From: Lateolabrax maculatus | Taxonomy: Eukaryota; Chordata; Actinopteri; Acropomatiformes; Lateolabracidae | Length of the DNA: 64,000 nt | Assembly: GCA_031216445.1 (NCBI GenBank) | Contig: CM062218.1 | Coordinates: 18,107,501-18,171,500, forward strand | Reading direction: 5' to 3' | Part shown: piece by piece, positions 10,141-18,833 of the stretch | Position numbering within the stretch: the first letter of the stretch is position 1 | Layout: every line of letters starts with the position of its first letter | Program-made: the position numbers and the translations under genes | Notes under the pieces: model-generated | What the model saw: the letters and a program-made list of their open reading frames with translations, nothing else | The model's database searches: none | What the model was told of the DNA's origin: nothing

Positions 10141-13100
10141 TCAGAGGGGCATATCCAGGGGCAACTGGTCCAGGTCAACAGAGGAGAAGAGGTCAGTGAT
10201 GCCCTCATCCTCCGCCAGGCTCAGGAGGTACTCCTCCCCATCAAGAGAGAAGGCCAGAGGTGGCGTGAGGGTGACAAAGCTCTGTTGATCTTCAGAGGGG
10301 GTTTGGAGTGAAGTGGGCATGGGGGAGACGGAAGCGACAGTAACCGGTGATGAGTGTTGTGTCGGCTCGGACAGCGGGCTGGAGATACTATTGATTCCAG
10401 ACGTACAGTTAGCATTGTCTGGAAAGATAATGGCAGTGTGGATGAGGAGACATGGGGGAAGAAAAAAAGATGAGTGGTGTTTAAAAGTTTAAAAGCAAAA
10501 TGGAGCCAACAATCTAAAAGTAGGTTTAGAACTACACACAGTATCTTATAAGGTTCCTGTATTTGCCTATACAGGAACCTTATAAGATACCCGATACCCG
10601 TGTTCCTGTATTTAGTTAGGGAAGGGTAGTTGCTTCCTTCTCTGTGGTAACAAAGTACCACTTTGCAAGAGCAATCGGTTTGAGACGGACCATGGGGTCT
10701 TTAAATGCAAGACTCACCTTTAGAAGACACCTGAACGAAGGATGAGGAAGGCAAGGGGAGAGCAGAGTTGTTCCCATTGGTGGACGAGTTTAAGTGGCTG
10801 CCATTGGCCACACAGCCGTCTGTGGCTTCCATAGGGATGGGGTCATCAGAGCAGAGGAACACCTCAATAGGTCCCTGTGTGCTGCTGAGGTGGACCTGGA
10901 GGCTCTGAGCACAGGGGAAGTAGACAGAGTGCTTTACTTAAGTGGTTTCTGAGTATGAGCTGACAGCAAACACTTATAAAAACAGAGAGGATGTATTTAA
11001 TTGTAACCAATGTTGAACCAGTAAAACCAAATCAATTAACCACCCTATATTGTTTGACAGGGGTTTCATGTCATACCATTGAGTTCCATTACAAAAAAAA
11101 AAAAAGATAATTCACTATTTATGTTGAAAAGTGTACCTCTTCTGGGTGCGGTACCTCCAGTTTTGTCTCTGCAGGGGCTTTGATCACGATCACAGTCTGT
11201 TCTTTCAAGCTGGGAATCCTTTGGACATCCTCGTAAGTCAAATAGGCAAATGTGATGCTCAAGGTTAAGGAACATAATTTACACAGGGGTCGATTTGGCT
11301 TTGTACTACCTCCTCTGCCGGGTTAAAGGCAGAACAACAACGCCCCCCTATTCTGTGTTCATACCTTTTAATACAGAAGGTGAGGCGGATAACGGTGCAA
11401 TGGTCTCACCTTGACCAAGCTGTGTAAAAAGGGGCTGATAATTCCTTTCACATAATGCAGTACAAAATGAAGCTTAAATAACAACCAAAGGATATCTCTG
11501 ACTGTGACGGTTCTCAAACATCTGATGAACCTGCCGCGTACAGCTTTGGATCAACTCGTCCAGCTTTCTCTCCTCCTCAATGAGAGCCTTCAGCTCCAGA
11601 TCTGTATGTATGTTCACATGACCGCCCCTACACACACACACAAACACACACACGACAGGATTAACACCACAAAACACAATTTAAGACATTAAACTTTACT
11701 GACCATGAAGACGTTATGAGTAAAACAAACAGTAAGAACAGAGAAAAACAAAATCGCTTAATGTACATAGAATAATACAGAGGCTGAAGCAGAATGCCAA
11801 GTATCCACCAGCAGCTTTTACCATTTTTAAAAGGTAGAATAATCTGCTGTTAACTGTAGCCATTCCAGTCTTAATAATATATGTACAATAATATATAGAT
11901 TCATCTAAATTTGTTAAGATTGTTGAATATTCAATCATTCTTAACAAAACACAACTAACAAAGCTAAAGCAGCCATGATGTGCACATATGAACACACTAC
12001 CTGCTACATCCACTCATACTTACAACCATTCTACATAGTTTTTAGACTTCTTTTTGATGAGTTGGATCCCTTCCAGGACATTGGTGACGTCGTAGACACG
12101 TCTTTTAGGGGCATTGAGCTCCTGGGCGGCTAGGTTTAGGTCCAACACTCCGTCAGCAGAGCGGCTCAGCAGATCCGCGAACCTCTGCGTCAAGAAACCG
12201 AGCGAGGTGTCATACCGCGACTTCTCGAACAAGGCCTTCCGTACTAGGGGATTGGGGGCGGGAGCTGGAAAAATGGGTGAGAATGTTTGAATTTGTGATG
12301 ATATCCATTCTAATGTGTCATATCGAGTACTTTTGATTCTGTCTCTTCAAACATTTGTCATTCTTCTGTTACCACTGAGCTAAACAAGGGGTGGGTGAAG
12401 GGGGTGACATGTGCCACCTTGCACTATAATGCAATCTAACATAATCAAAATGATTTCAAAGTTTTAATACCATATGACATTAGATACTGTTTTGTCATCA
12501 TAAACGCCCTGATTTCATTTTAAACTTGTGTAGTCTGGAGTTTGTTGTACTTAGGTCCAGTGTGTGGGGAAAGTGACATCACGCAGCAAAGAATTGAGGA
12601 TAGGTTTCAGGAAAAGTTATGAAAATAAATAGTACAACCATATTTCAGCAGTCCATCAAAGAGACCAGTGTTTTACTGGCAATATGGCTTTCAAATGAGA
12701 GAGAAAGAAGAAAGAATGCATGAGGATCCTCTTGGAGCTGATGTGATGAACAGAACCGGGTTCAACAGAAAAACTTTGGAAAACTCACTACAGACTACAA
12801 GCACCTCAAAAACAACCCTGAAAAGTGGCGCTGGGTAGTCAACATAAAGAATCTATTGAATTTTGACATGCTGGATATGGTGCAAAAACACAAACCAGCT
12901 AACCAGACCATTAAACTCTGCCAGCACCGTTTTGGCAAGTGTGTATTAGACAACAGCAAATACCATAGGCACTGCAACTGTTCACCATTAACTTGCCTAC
13001 ATCTTTATTTGTTTACAGACGGTTTGAGCAAAATAGGTGAATAACTTACATTGTGGATTGAAAGTTTGATACGAAAAACTGTAGCAGTGCAAGGTGGTAT

Positions 13101-15150
13101 TGTACCACTTCTCTTGCCCGGCACTAAAACATCAGCTATAGGAAACCCTTCCAAGTCATGACAGCACAGAGTTACTTACTCTTTCCTCCAGTGCGGGACA
13201 GACATGCCAGTGACTTCTTGGCTTTGGCGGGCCCGCCACCATCCTGAAGGTCCTGGGGGTCCCCGGCTTCCAGCTCCAGCCTTCTCTTTGCCTGAGTGAA
13301 AGAAAGCAGCAGGTACATTTAAAATGCCTGGTATTAAAAAAAAAACAAAAAAACACCCTGCACCGTCAGACTCTTAGTTTGCAATTACCTCACTGACTGC
13401 TCAATGGCTCACAGGGCAGCCATTTTGGGCAAAAAAAAAAAAAAAAAACATACAGTATCAACTTGCCATAAATCCATTGTATTCACTTGGGACTTGAGCT
13501 GCATGTAAGCAGAAGCACTGAACGTGTCTGCAGGCCGCACATGGAGATCACCTAGTCACCTGGAGCTGGTTATTGATCGTCGTGGAGGATTGTCATGAGC
13601 TGGGGGGTTTGGGACAGAAGCTAGCTCGCCTCACCAGTGTGTTTATCTCCCCATCCCCCTCCCACGCTCACCCAAGGCCTGAGCAGTAGGTCGCTTGTGG
13701 CACTAACGCACGCATTACACTTCACGGTTGCCTCCTTACCAGTGTGCTCCGGCGGACACGCGGCCGTTGCCGTCGGCGGACGCGGCTCCCGGGGACCAAA
13801 GTGCGCCAAAGTATGCTCCGACCGAGGCGCGGTGAGTGTGAGTGAGTGTGTGTGAGTGTGTGTGTGTGTGTGATGCCTCAGCCCGGGGTGAAACACGCGT
13901 AAAGTTGCCGGAAATACACGAACGCGGCCGAAGCGGCGCAAATCCACCTTCAAAATAAGAGAGTTGCAATTTAAGCACACTTTGTCCTTTTCCGCGCGAC
14001 TGTGGCGACACAATCCACGATGGCAGATTACGGTGGGGTGTAATTATATCCACAGCATGCAGTATGCATGTAGTATGTGGTGAAGTACAGTGGTCGCTGC
14101 TGTCACGTATCAGTGAACATTAACAGGCTTCTTTTCTGGCCTAACTCTAGTTAGTGGCAAGTTGATATCGGTCACCACTGCTAGTCTTTATTTTCTATTT
14201 ATTTATTGACACTGTTGTCTTTCACTTGCCCAAAGTGTATCTTTGAAAACATTTTCCCAACAAAAACACCTTCCACATTTAAAGGTTACCGTCGCTTGCG
14301 TTAAGAGATTTTCACACATGAATGTTACATACCCTTTTCTGCATGTGCCCACTTACACAGGGTGGCTGTGTATTCACTTTCCACTGCACTAAACTTGGAT
14401 CCACTCAGTTTGTTATTTTGATAACAATGTGCCTTTATTCTGAAGACATATCGGGCGCTTCCGTTACCAGCCACGTTAACCTCCTGCGCGCTTGACGCAG
14501 CTCGCTAAAGTTGCATTTCGGGTTACCGACGGTGTCCGTGTCACCGAGGAAATACATCGGTGGCTATTTGTGTGGCTAAATTGACCGACCACACAGGTAG
14601 TTAGATACATGTTACCAGGCGTACAACGTAACTAGAAAAATGAACCCATGAAGAGGGACGAGCTCGGAGAGAGAAATGATAAACTCCTACGGATGTTACG
14701 TAAAGTGGCAATATATAAAAAATTTTAATGTTACATTAATTATAAGAATCCCGATCAAATAAGTGATGTTCTGTGTAAATAAAGAGTAACCCAGTTAAGT
14801 ATATATTGTTAATATGGCTTATCGGCATCCCGTGTACCAGCTAAATAGCTAAATAAGTAGCTTGACGTACCTGACCGGGGTCGAGTCCAGCTGTCCGCCC
14901 GGTCCCGGGTGTCGAGGGCGGGGCGGACTTGACACCGTGAGCCGGCTCGGAGCACCGGACTCACACGGTCCTGCCCGGGGAGGGACGCGGGGCTGACGGT
15001 CGGTGTGCTCGAGCTATTCTCGGAACACCACGCGGTAGTACCGCCGGACCCCTCCGAGACCGAGGAGACCCCTTCTCTCATCGCGTCCCGTACTGACTGC
15101 TGCCACATGATCTTGCCTCCCGCTTGCACAATATAACGGTCCGTAGCCAT
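10141..15150 (-). CDS. e2f2: E2F activator-class transcription factor (E2F1/2/3 subfamily)
   Basis: Sequence-specific transcription factor that binds E2F sites with a DP partner and is restrained by RB proteins; nuclear. Coding exons: 15150-14965, 13291-13180, 12264-12024, 11627-11496, 11251-11137, 10904-10718, 10418-10141; 416 aa (human E2F1-3 are 437-465). Seen in order: cyclin-A-docking RRL motif (AKRRLEL, about 63-69), winged-helix DNA-binding domain (about 113-178, with the KRRVYDVTNVLEGI helix), leucine-rich dimerisation segment (LDELIQSC), marked box (FAYLTYEDV to GPIEVFLC, about 225-285) and C-terminal RB-binding segment (YLLSLAEDEGITDLF, 388-402). The exon 1 end at 14965 (CGT|GTGAGT) keeps frame with exon 2, whereas the nearby donor at 14871 does not. 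Intron 4 is AT-AC. Subfamily is sure. The symbol rests on MACO1/LDLRAP1 linkage; E2F3 is the main alternative because several motifs (AKRRLEL, LDELIQSCT, DLDQLPL) look E2F3-like. Confidence 0.85.
10541..10590. repeat. Perfect 22-bp inverted repeat in E2F intron 6
   Basis: Arms 10541-10562 and 10569-10590 are exact reverse complements (GTATCTTATAAGGTTCCTGT plus AT, and its complement) separated by the 6-base loop TTGCCT. It lies in the intron between E2F coding exons 6 and 7. The fold would be a very stable RNA hairpin of miRNA-precursor size in the arms but with an unusually short loop; a young palindromic insertion is at least as likely. Confidence 0.85.
11252..11495 (-). other. U12-type AT-AC intron of the E2F gene
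   Basis: On the minus strand the intron begins ATATCCTTT (11495-11487), matching the minor-spliceosome 5' site. It ends with AC (11253-11252) 11-13 bases after TTCCTTAAC (11272-11264), an exact match to the U12 branch-site consensus. No GT-AG choice gives the conserved protein; this one joins CAG-AG to A-TTT-GCC and restores SQRFAYLTYEDV, the start of the marked box. Introns of the U12 class are known in E2F genes. Confidence 0.93.
13738..14030 (-). promoter_or_regulatory. CpG-rich block in E2F intron 1, possible second promoter
   Basis: A local CpG-rich island lies inside intron 1, about 1.1 kb from the main promoter. On the minus strand it holds an exact E2F consensus TTTGGCGC (13810-13803) and, just downstream, a good splice donor CTG|GTAAGG with the exon end at 13740. 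No ATG upstream of that donor gives phase-0 splicing into exon 2, so any exon here would be non-coding or start translation later. E2F3 is known to have an intronic second promoter, which makes the arrangement suggestive. A GT-rich tract (about 13845-13872) interrupts the island. Confidence 0.4.
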
Positions 15151-15420
15151 CTCCGCGTAATTGAATGATCTCCGTTAATAACGCAGATAAATAGGGTTTT
15201 CGGTGACGGAGCTGCTGTTGACACCGGACGAGGATCCTCCCCGCGCGAACCTCAGCTTCCGCGGGACAGTTTCAAACCTGATTTGCATGCGGCGCTACTA
15301 TTGGCCATCAGTCTACGTACACGGCGGCGCGTACGTCTGACGTAGCTGTAGCCGACCAATGGCTGCAGAGCTCTGCAAATGAAAGCGCATTCATTTTCTT
15401 AATAAACAGTGAAGTAAGTC
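15151..15420 (-). promoter_or_regulatory. Main CpG promoter of the E2F gene
   Basis: A GC-rich segment directly upstream of the ATG at 15150. CCAAT boxes in both orientations are seen at 15299-15303 (ATTGG) and 15356-15360 (CCAAT) on the plus strand. E2F-like near-consensus motifs (TTCGCGCG around 15241-15248, TCCCGCGG around 15258-15265, minus strand) fit the known autoregulation of E2F genes. Start site and exact extent are not determined. Confidence 0.6.
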
Positions 15421-16193
15421 ATAATGATACTTTATGTGCCGCATTTCTGTTTATATGATTGAAATGACATTTTACAATGCATTTGATGAAGTTTTCTTGC
15501 AAAGCAGAGTACATTAAAACCATAACTACAATATACACTTTATATTGTTTAAACGATGAGGGACAAGTACCAAAAACAGGGATCTGTCATTCGATATAAG
15601 GTCTTGCTGCAAAAGGTAAGGATGTGTATCACCATACATCATTTTCAGAGAATGTGTGCTTTACAATAACTGGGCCCTAATTAGCAGTTGGATAAAGCAG
15701 TGAAGTTGTGTACATGTTAATACAATTTTAAAAAAAAGATAATAATCTAACAATATCACTTCCCTAATCCCCATTTATAAATTTAACTGCCATTATTACA
15801 AATAGGTTGTTCCTCAAACTGTTTTTAACTGGTAAGCCTATTCTCTGAAAAATGGCTTCAGGTGATGCAATTCACAGCTTAGAATCAAATCATATTTAGG
15901 AATAAAAATATAAAAAAACATATTTTCTATTGGTGTTTTATACAAAACTCTCCAGGTTCATGGTCTTTTACCAGCCATTAGGATGAAAAAGCAGTTTACA
16001 CCGTGCAACACATCGTCACTGAACTATACTGAGATCACTGCGGGTACTGAGCATCTAACAGAATAAGTGACAACCCTTTAACTTTACACTTCACTAGTGT
16101 GCCAGATATAAACAATCACCGAAATACTGCGTGTAAGACACTCAATTGAAAGGTATGTATTCAGCATTAATAAACAAACAAAAAAAAACAGTT
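15421..16193. other. srfbp1 3' UTR and spacer before the E2F promoter
   Basis: Between the E2F promoter and the srfbp1 stop codon. AT-rich, without ORFs of note. Both genes are on the minus strand, so the right part should be srfbp1 3' UTR; I saw no canonical AATAAA on that strand close to the stop. Confidence 0.5.
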
Positions 16194-18061
16194 TCAGTCA
16201 TCGTCGTCAAACTTGATCTTCTTCCCCTGGAAGGCCAGGATTTGTCCTTGCTGCTCTTTCCTTTTCTTGCTGGCCTCCCAGGATGGATGCAGTGCCTGCT
16301 GTGGTGCCGGATTTGAAAAGATGCCTCCACCCCTGCGAGCATCGCCCCCTCTGCCTCGCCCCCTACCTCTGCCGACAGAGGAAAAGCCCCTCTCTGACGA
16401 CGCAGGCTTGCCGTACTTGGACCCTGAATTTCTTTCTGTTCCTTTGGATTGTTTACTAAAATCTCTATTTAGACCACCGCCACCTCTTGGTTTCCCATGG
16501 CCCCTAAATGTATCCCCTCCTCTCCCTCTGCCTGCACCTCTGCCCCCACCAGACTTAGAGAGGGAAGAACAAAAAACAGATTGGAGCGAGGTCCCTTTAG
16601 ACTTCAGCCTTGACTCAAGCTCATCAAGTTTACTCTGGAGCGGGTCTGCTGGGTCCGCTTTGACTTCGTGGCCCTTCCCAACTTTCTCCCCTTCTACACT
16701 GTTCTGCTTTTTCTTCTTCTTGAATTTGCTCACTTTTCCAACAAAGAAGTCGTCGTCGCTCTCCTCAGACTGGGACGACTGCTTGTGGAATCGTTCCTCT
16801 GTGCTGTCATCAAAGTACTCTTTCGGTTCGTCATCTGATTCCTCTAAATCACTCTCTTCCTCGTCTTTCTCTCTCTGACGTACTTCAGGTGCAGACTTAA
16901 GATTGGGCTTCTTTTCTGCATCTTTACTTTGAGGTTTATTTTTCACTATGTCCTTTACTTCACTACTTTTTATTGATGCTGGTCTTACATTTCTAGACTC
17001 TGGCATTTCTTTCCTTTGACCATCAGCAGTATCAGCTGAATATGTTTCCTGTTCAGGTTCAGCAACAGTTGCATCCTCAGTGTCTTTAAGGATACCATCT
17101 CCTTCCTCATAGCTTATGATTTCCCTTTGCTTCACTGCCTCCTCTTCTTTCTCACTCTCTCTTTCACCCTTTGTGGCTGGTGACTTTGGAGTCACCTTTC
17201 CAGCTTTATTCTGCACTTTTTCCTCTTCTTTCTCACTCTCTCTTTCACCCTTTTTGGCTGGTGACTGTGGAGTCACCTTTCCAGCTTTATTCTGCACTTT
17301 TTCCTTCCCTCCCTGCTTTCCACCCTTCATTCGCTCCTCTTTGAATGCTTTCACAGCAGCTTTGATGTCCTCAATCTTCTTGCTGAACTGAGGGTGCGTG
17401 CCGATGCGCGCTATGGCCCGGTCGGAAATAGTGGACTTGGGGTTTTTACACTCCTGTTCAAAGTTGAGAGTCTTCTGCAAGGCTGTCTTGGTCACCTGGA
17501 AACAGGGAAAACAGTTTATCGAATTAGACATTTCACCAAGTACCAAGTGTCCAAGAAACTTTTTCACTCATTTGAAATTTTTGAGGAATAATGTAAAATA
17601 ATTATTACAATAATTACAAAACCTACCAAGTCTGGTGAAAGGACCTTCATTGCATGAAGCTCCTCCAGTAGTCTGGCAGCTCTCCTCTGATTCCTTTCAA
17701 TTTCCGTGTCTTTCCCCTTTTTCTTCCTCAGAGCGGCAATTTGTCGCGTCAGCTTCCTGATGACCAAAGCCCTCACCCTCTTCACCTCCTTCCTCATCCT
17801 CACCACCTCATTGTTGAGGTTCAGGACTTCATCCTTCTTTTTCTCTCTGGGTTGAACAGGCAATGGAATAGGTTTCTTCTTCTTATCTGCGGCCTGTGGC
17901 GTGGCTTCCTCTTCCTTTTCCTCGTCATCTCTCCCTTCTTGTTCTTCATCACCTCTGTCTTCCTCATCTCCAGTGTCACCATCTCCTCCTTCTCCGATCT
18001 CTTCTTCCTCCTCCTCCTGTTTTTCCTCAGCAGATGGCATCACTTCCTCTACCTTGTCCAT
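16194..18061 (-). CDS. srfbp1: Serum response factor-binding protein 1
   Basis: Nuclear/perinuclear protein of the BUD22 family, described as an SRF partner; yeast Bud22 works in small ribosomal subunit assembly. Coding exons 18061-17627 and 17495-16194, phase-0 junction, 578 aa. An acidic, Glu/Asp-rich N-terminus (about 10-60) comes first, then the BUD22 core beginning LNLNNEVVRMRKEVKRVR (about 80) and continuing over the splice with SDRAIARIGTHPQFSKKI. The tail carries the family signatures EYFDDSTEERFHKQSSQSEE and LHPSWEASKKRKEQQGQ, and ends in KIKFDDDD. Two near-identical 27-aa units lie in the linker and a Gly/Arg (RGG) stretch precedes the C-terminus. The start chosen (18061, AGCACCATGG) has the better context; an in-frame ATG sits at 18073, exactly on the exon's first base. 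A 5' non-coding exon ends at 18536. Confidence 0.95.
17141..17302 (-). repeat. Tandem 81-bp coding duplication in srfbp1
   Basis: Two adjacent copies with an 81-bp period (17141-17221 and 17222-17302) encode two 27-residue units of the type KVQNKAGKVTP-SPA-KGERE. Only a few bases differ, so the duplication looks recent. It sits in the charged, probably disordered linker and keeps frame. Confidence 0.9.
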
Positions 18062-18535
18062 GGTGCTTATCATCTGTTGACACATACACCCGTCTTAGAT
18101 CAGTAACTAACTGTAACTCACTTGTTCTCACTGGCAACAACGTTATTTATCATAAAATAATAAAAACAACAACCAGTATGATATATAAGTCGAACTTGCA
18201 TCCATACTACTGGGTTTTTATTCTTATCAGGAGACCAGTATGACAAAATTAATTTGGAATTTGTGAAATTTGTATTTATTCTTTCTTTGATTTTTATCAC
18301 CACTAACGTGTTCCTGAATAGACTTGAGACAAAATACGTTTCTGTCGAGGGAACAAAAAAAGCGATTAAATGCCTGGCCGAGACTAAACAAGCGTGGTGG
18401 AGTCAGCGTGGATATGTTTTACCATGTAACGGCATGCGTATGTAGGCTTAATTAACGTGCCAGTGGCGTTAACAAAACAAACGACAGTCCGTGAAGTAAA
18501 ATAAGAACACGGTAACCCGTTATTGTCGCACTTAC

Positions 18536-18612
18536 CGTTCAGAAGTGAGCATTGAACATCTAAAACTGAGAGAAACGTCTCGACTCGCAGGGGGCAGCCA
18601 TGTTTCCTGCGT
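18536..18612 (-). other. srfbp1 5' non-coding exon with two small uORFs
   Basis: On the minus strand a donor AACG|GTAAGT (exon end 18536) pairs with the acceptor CAACAG at 18074-18079. The exon carries ATGGCTGCC... (start 18602), a 13-codon ORF closed by TAG, followed by a second, 6-codon ORF (ATGTTCAATGCTCACTTCTGA). The transcription start is not known, so inclusion of the first uORF is inferred. Confidence 0.55.
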
Positions 18613-18833
18613 CGCCTCGACGGCGCGATGACGTCACGCGCCGTCGAGGCGACGCGGCGTGTCGTGAAAGGGGGAGGGCCTTCCGCGGACTGTTTTTATT
18701 TATGTCTTTGTTTCATGTGCATAAAACAACAACAATGGTGGATAATTGAAGAAGTGTGAATATGAGGATGAGCGAATGACATTTCCAGTTCCAGTTACCA
18801 GACCGATATCACAAGTGAATCAACAGGGGGAGG
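18600..18833. promoter_or_regulatory. Bidirectional CpG promoter of srfbp1 (left) and maco1 (right)
   Basis: The two genes are divergent with under 800 bp between their start codons and only about 230 bp between the srfbp1 first exon and the maco1 ATG. The left part is very CpG-rich and holds the CRE-centred palindrome at 18609-18655. Two short ORFs precede the maco1 ATG (beginning near 18735 and 18762), which may be in its 5' UTR if transcription begins far enough upstream. Confidence 0.75.
18609..18655. promoter_or_regulatory. CRE (TGACGTCA) at the centre of a 19-bp-arm inverted repeat
   Basis: Arms 18609-18627 (GCGTCGCCTCGACGGCGCG) and 18637-18655 are exact reverse complements. The 9-base centre is A plus TGACGTCA (18629-18636), itself the palindromic CREB/ATF site, so nearly all 47 bases are symmetric. 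All-CpG-rich arms suggest cruciform potential. CREB/ATF binding is inferred from the motif. Confidence 0.85.

Noticed and set aside
13621..14053. Two minus-strand open frames of 130 and 105 codons in E2F intron 1
   Set aside because: They cross a GT microsatellite (His-Thr runs) and neither reaches the donor at 13740 in the phase needed for exon 2.
16213..16878. 221-codon plus-strand open frame
   Set aside because: It is the antisense shadow of the srfbp1 last exon; its Pro/Ser/Leu-rich text is what Gly/Arg and acidic codons give on the other strand.
17741..18243. Plus-strand open frames of 121 and 115 codons
   Set aside because: Antisense to the acidic srfbp1 first coding exon; Leu/Pro/Phe-rich shadow text.
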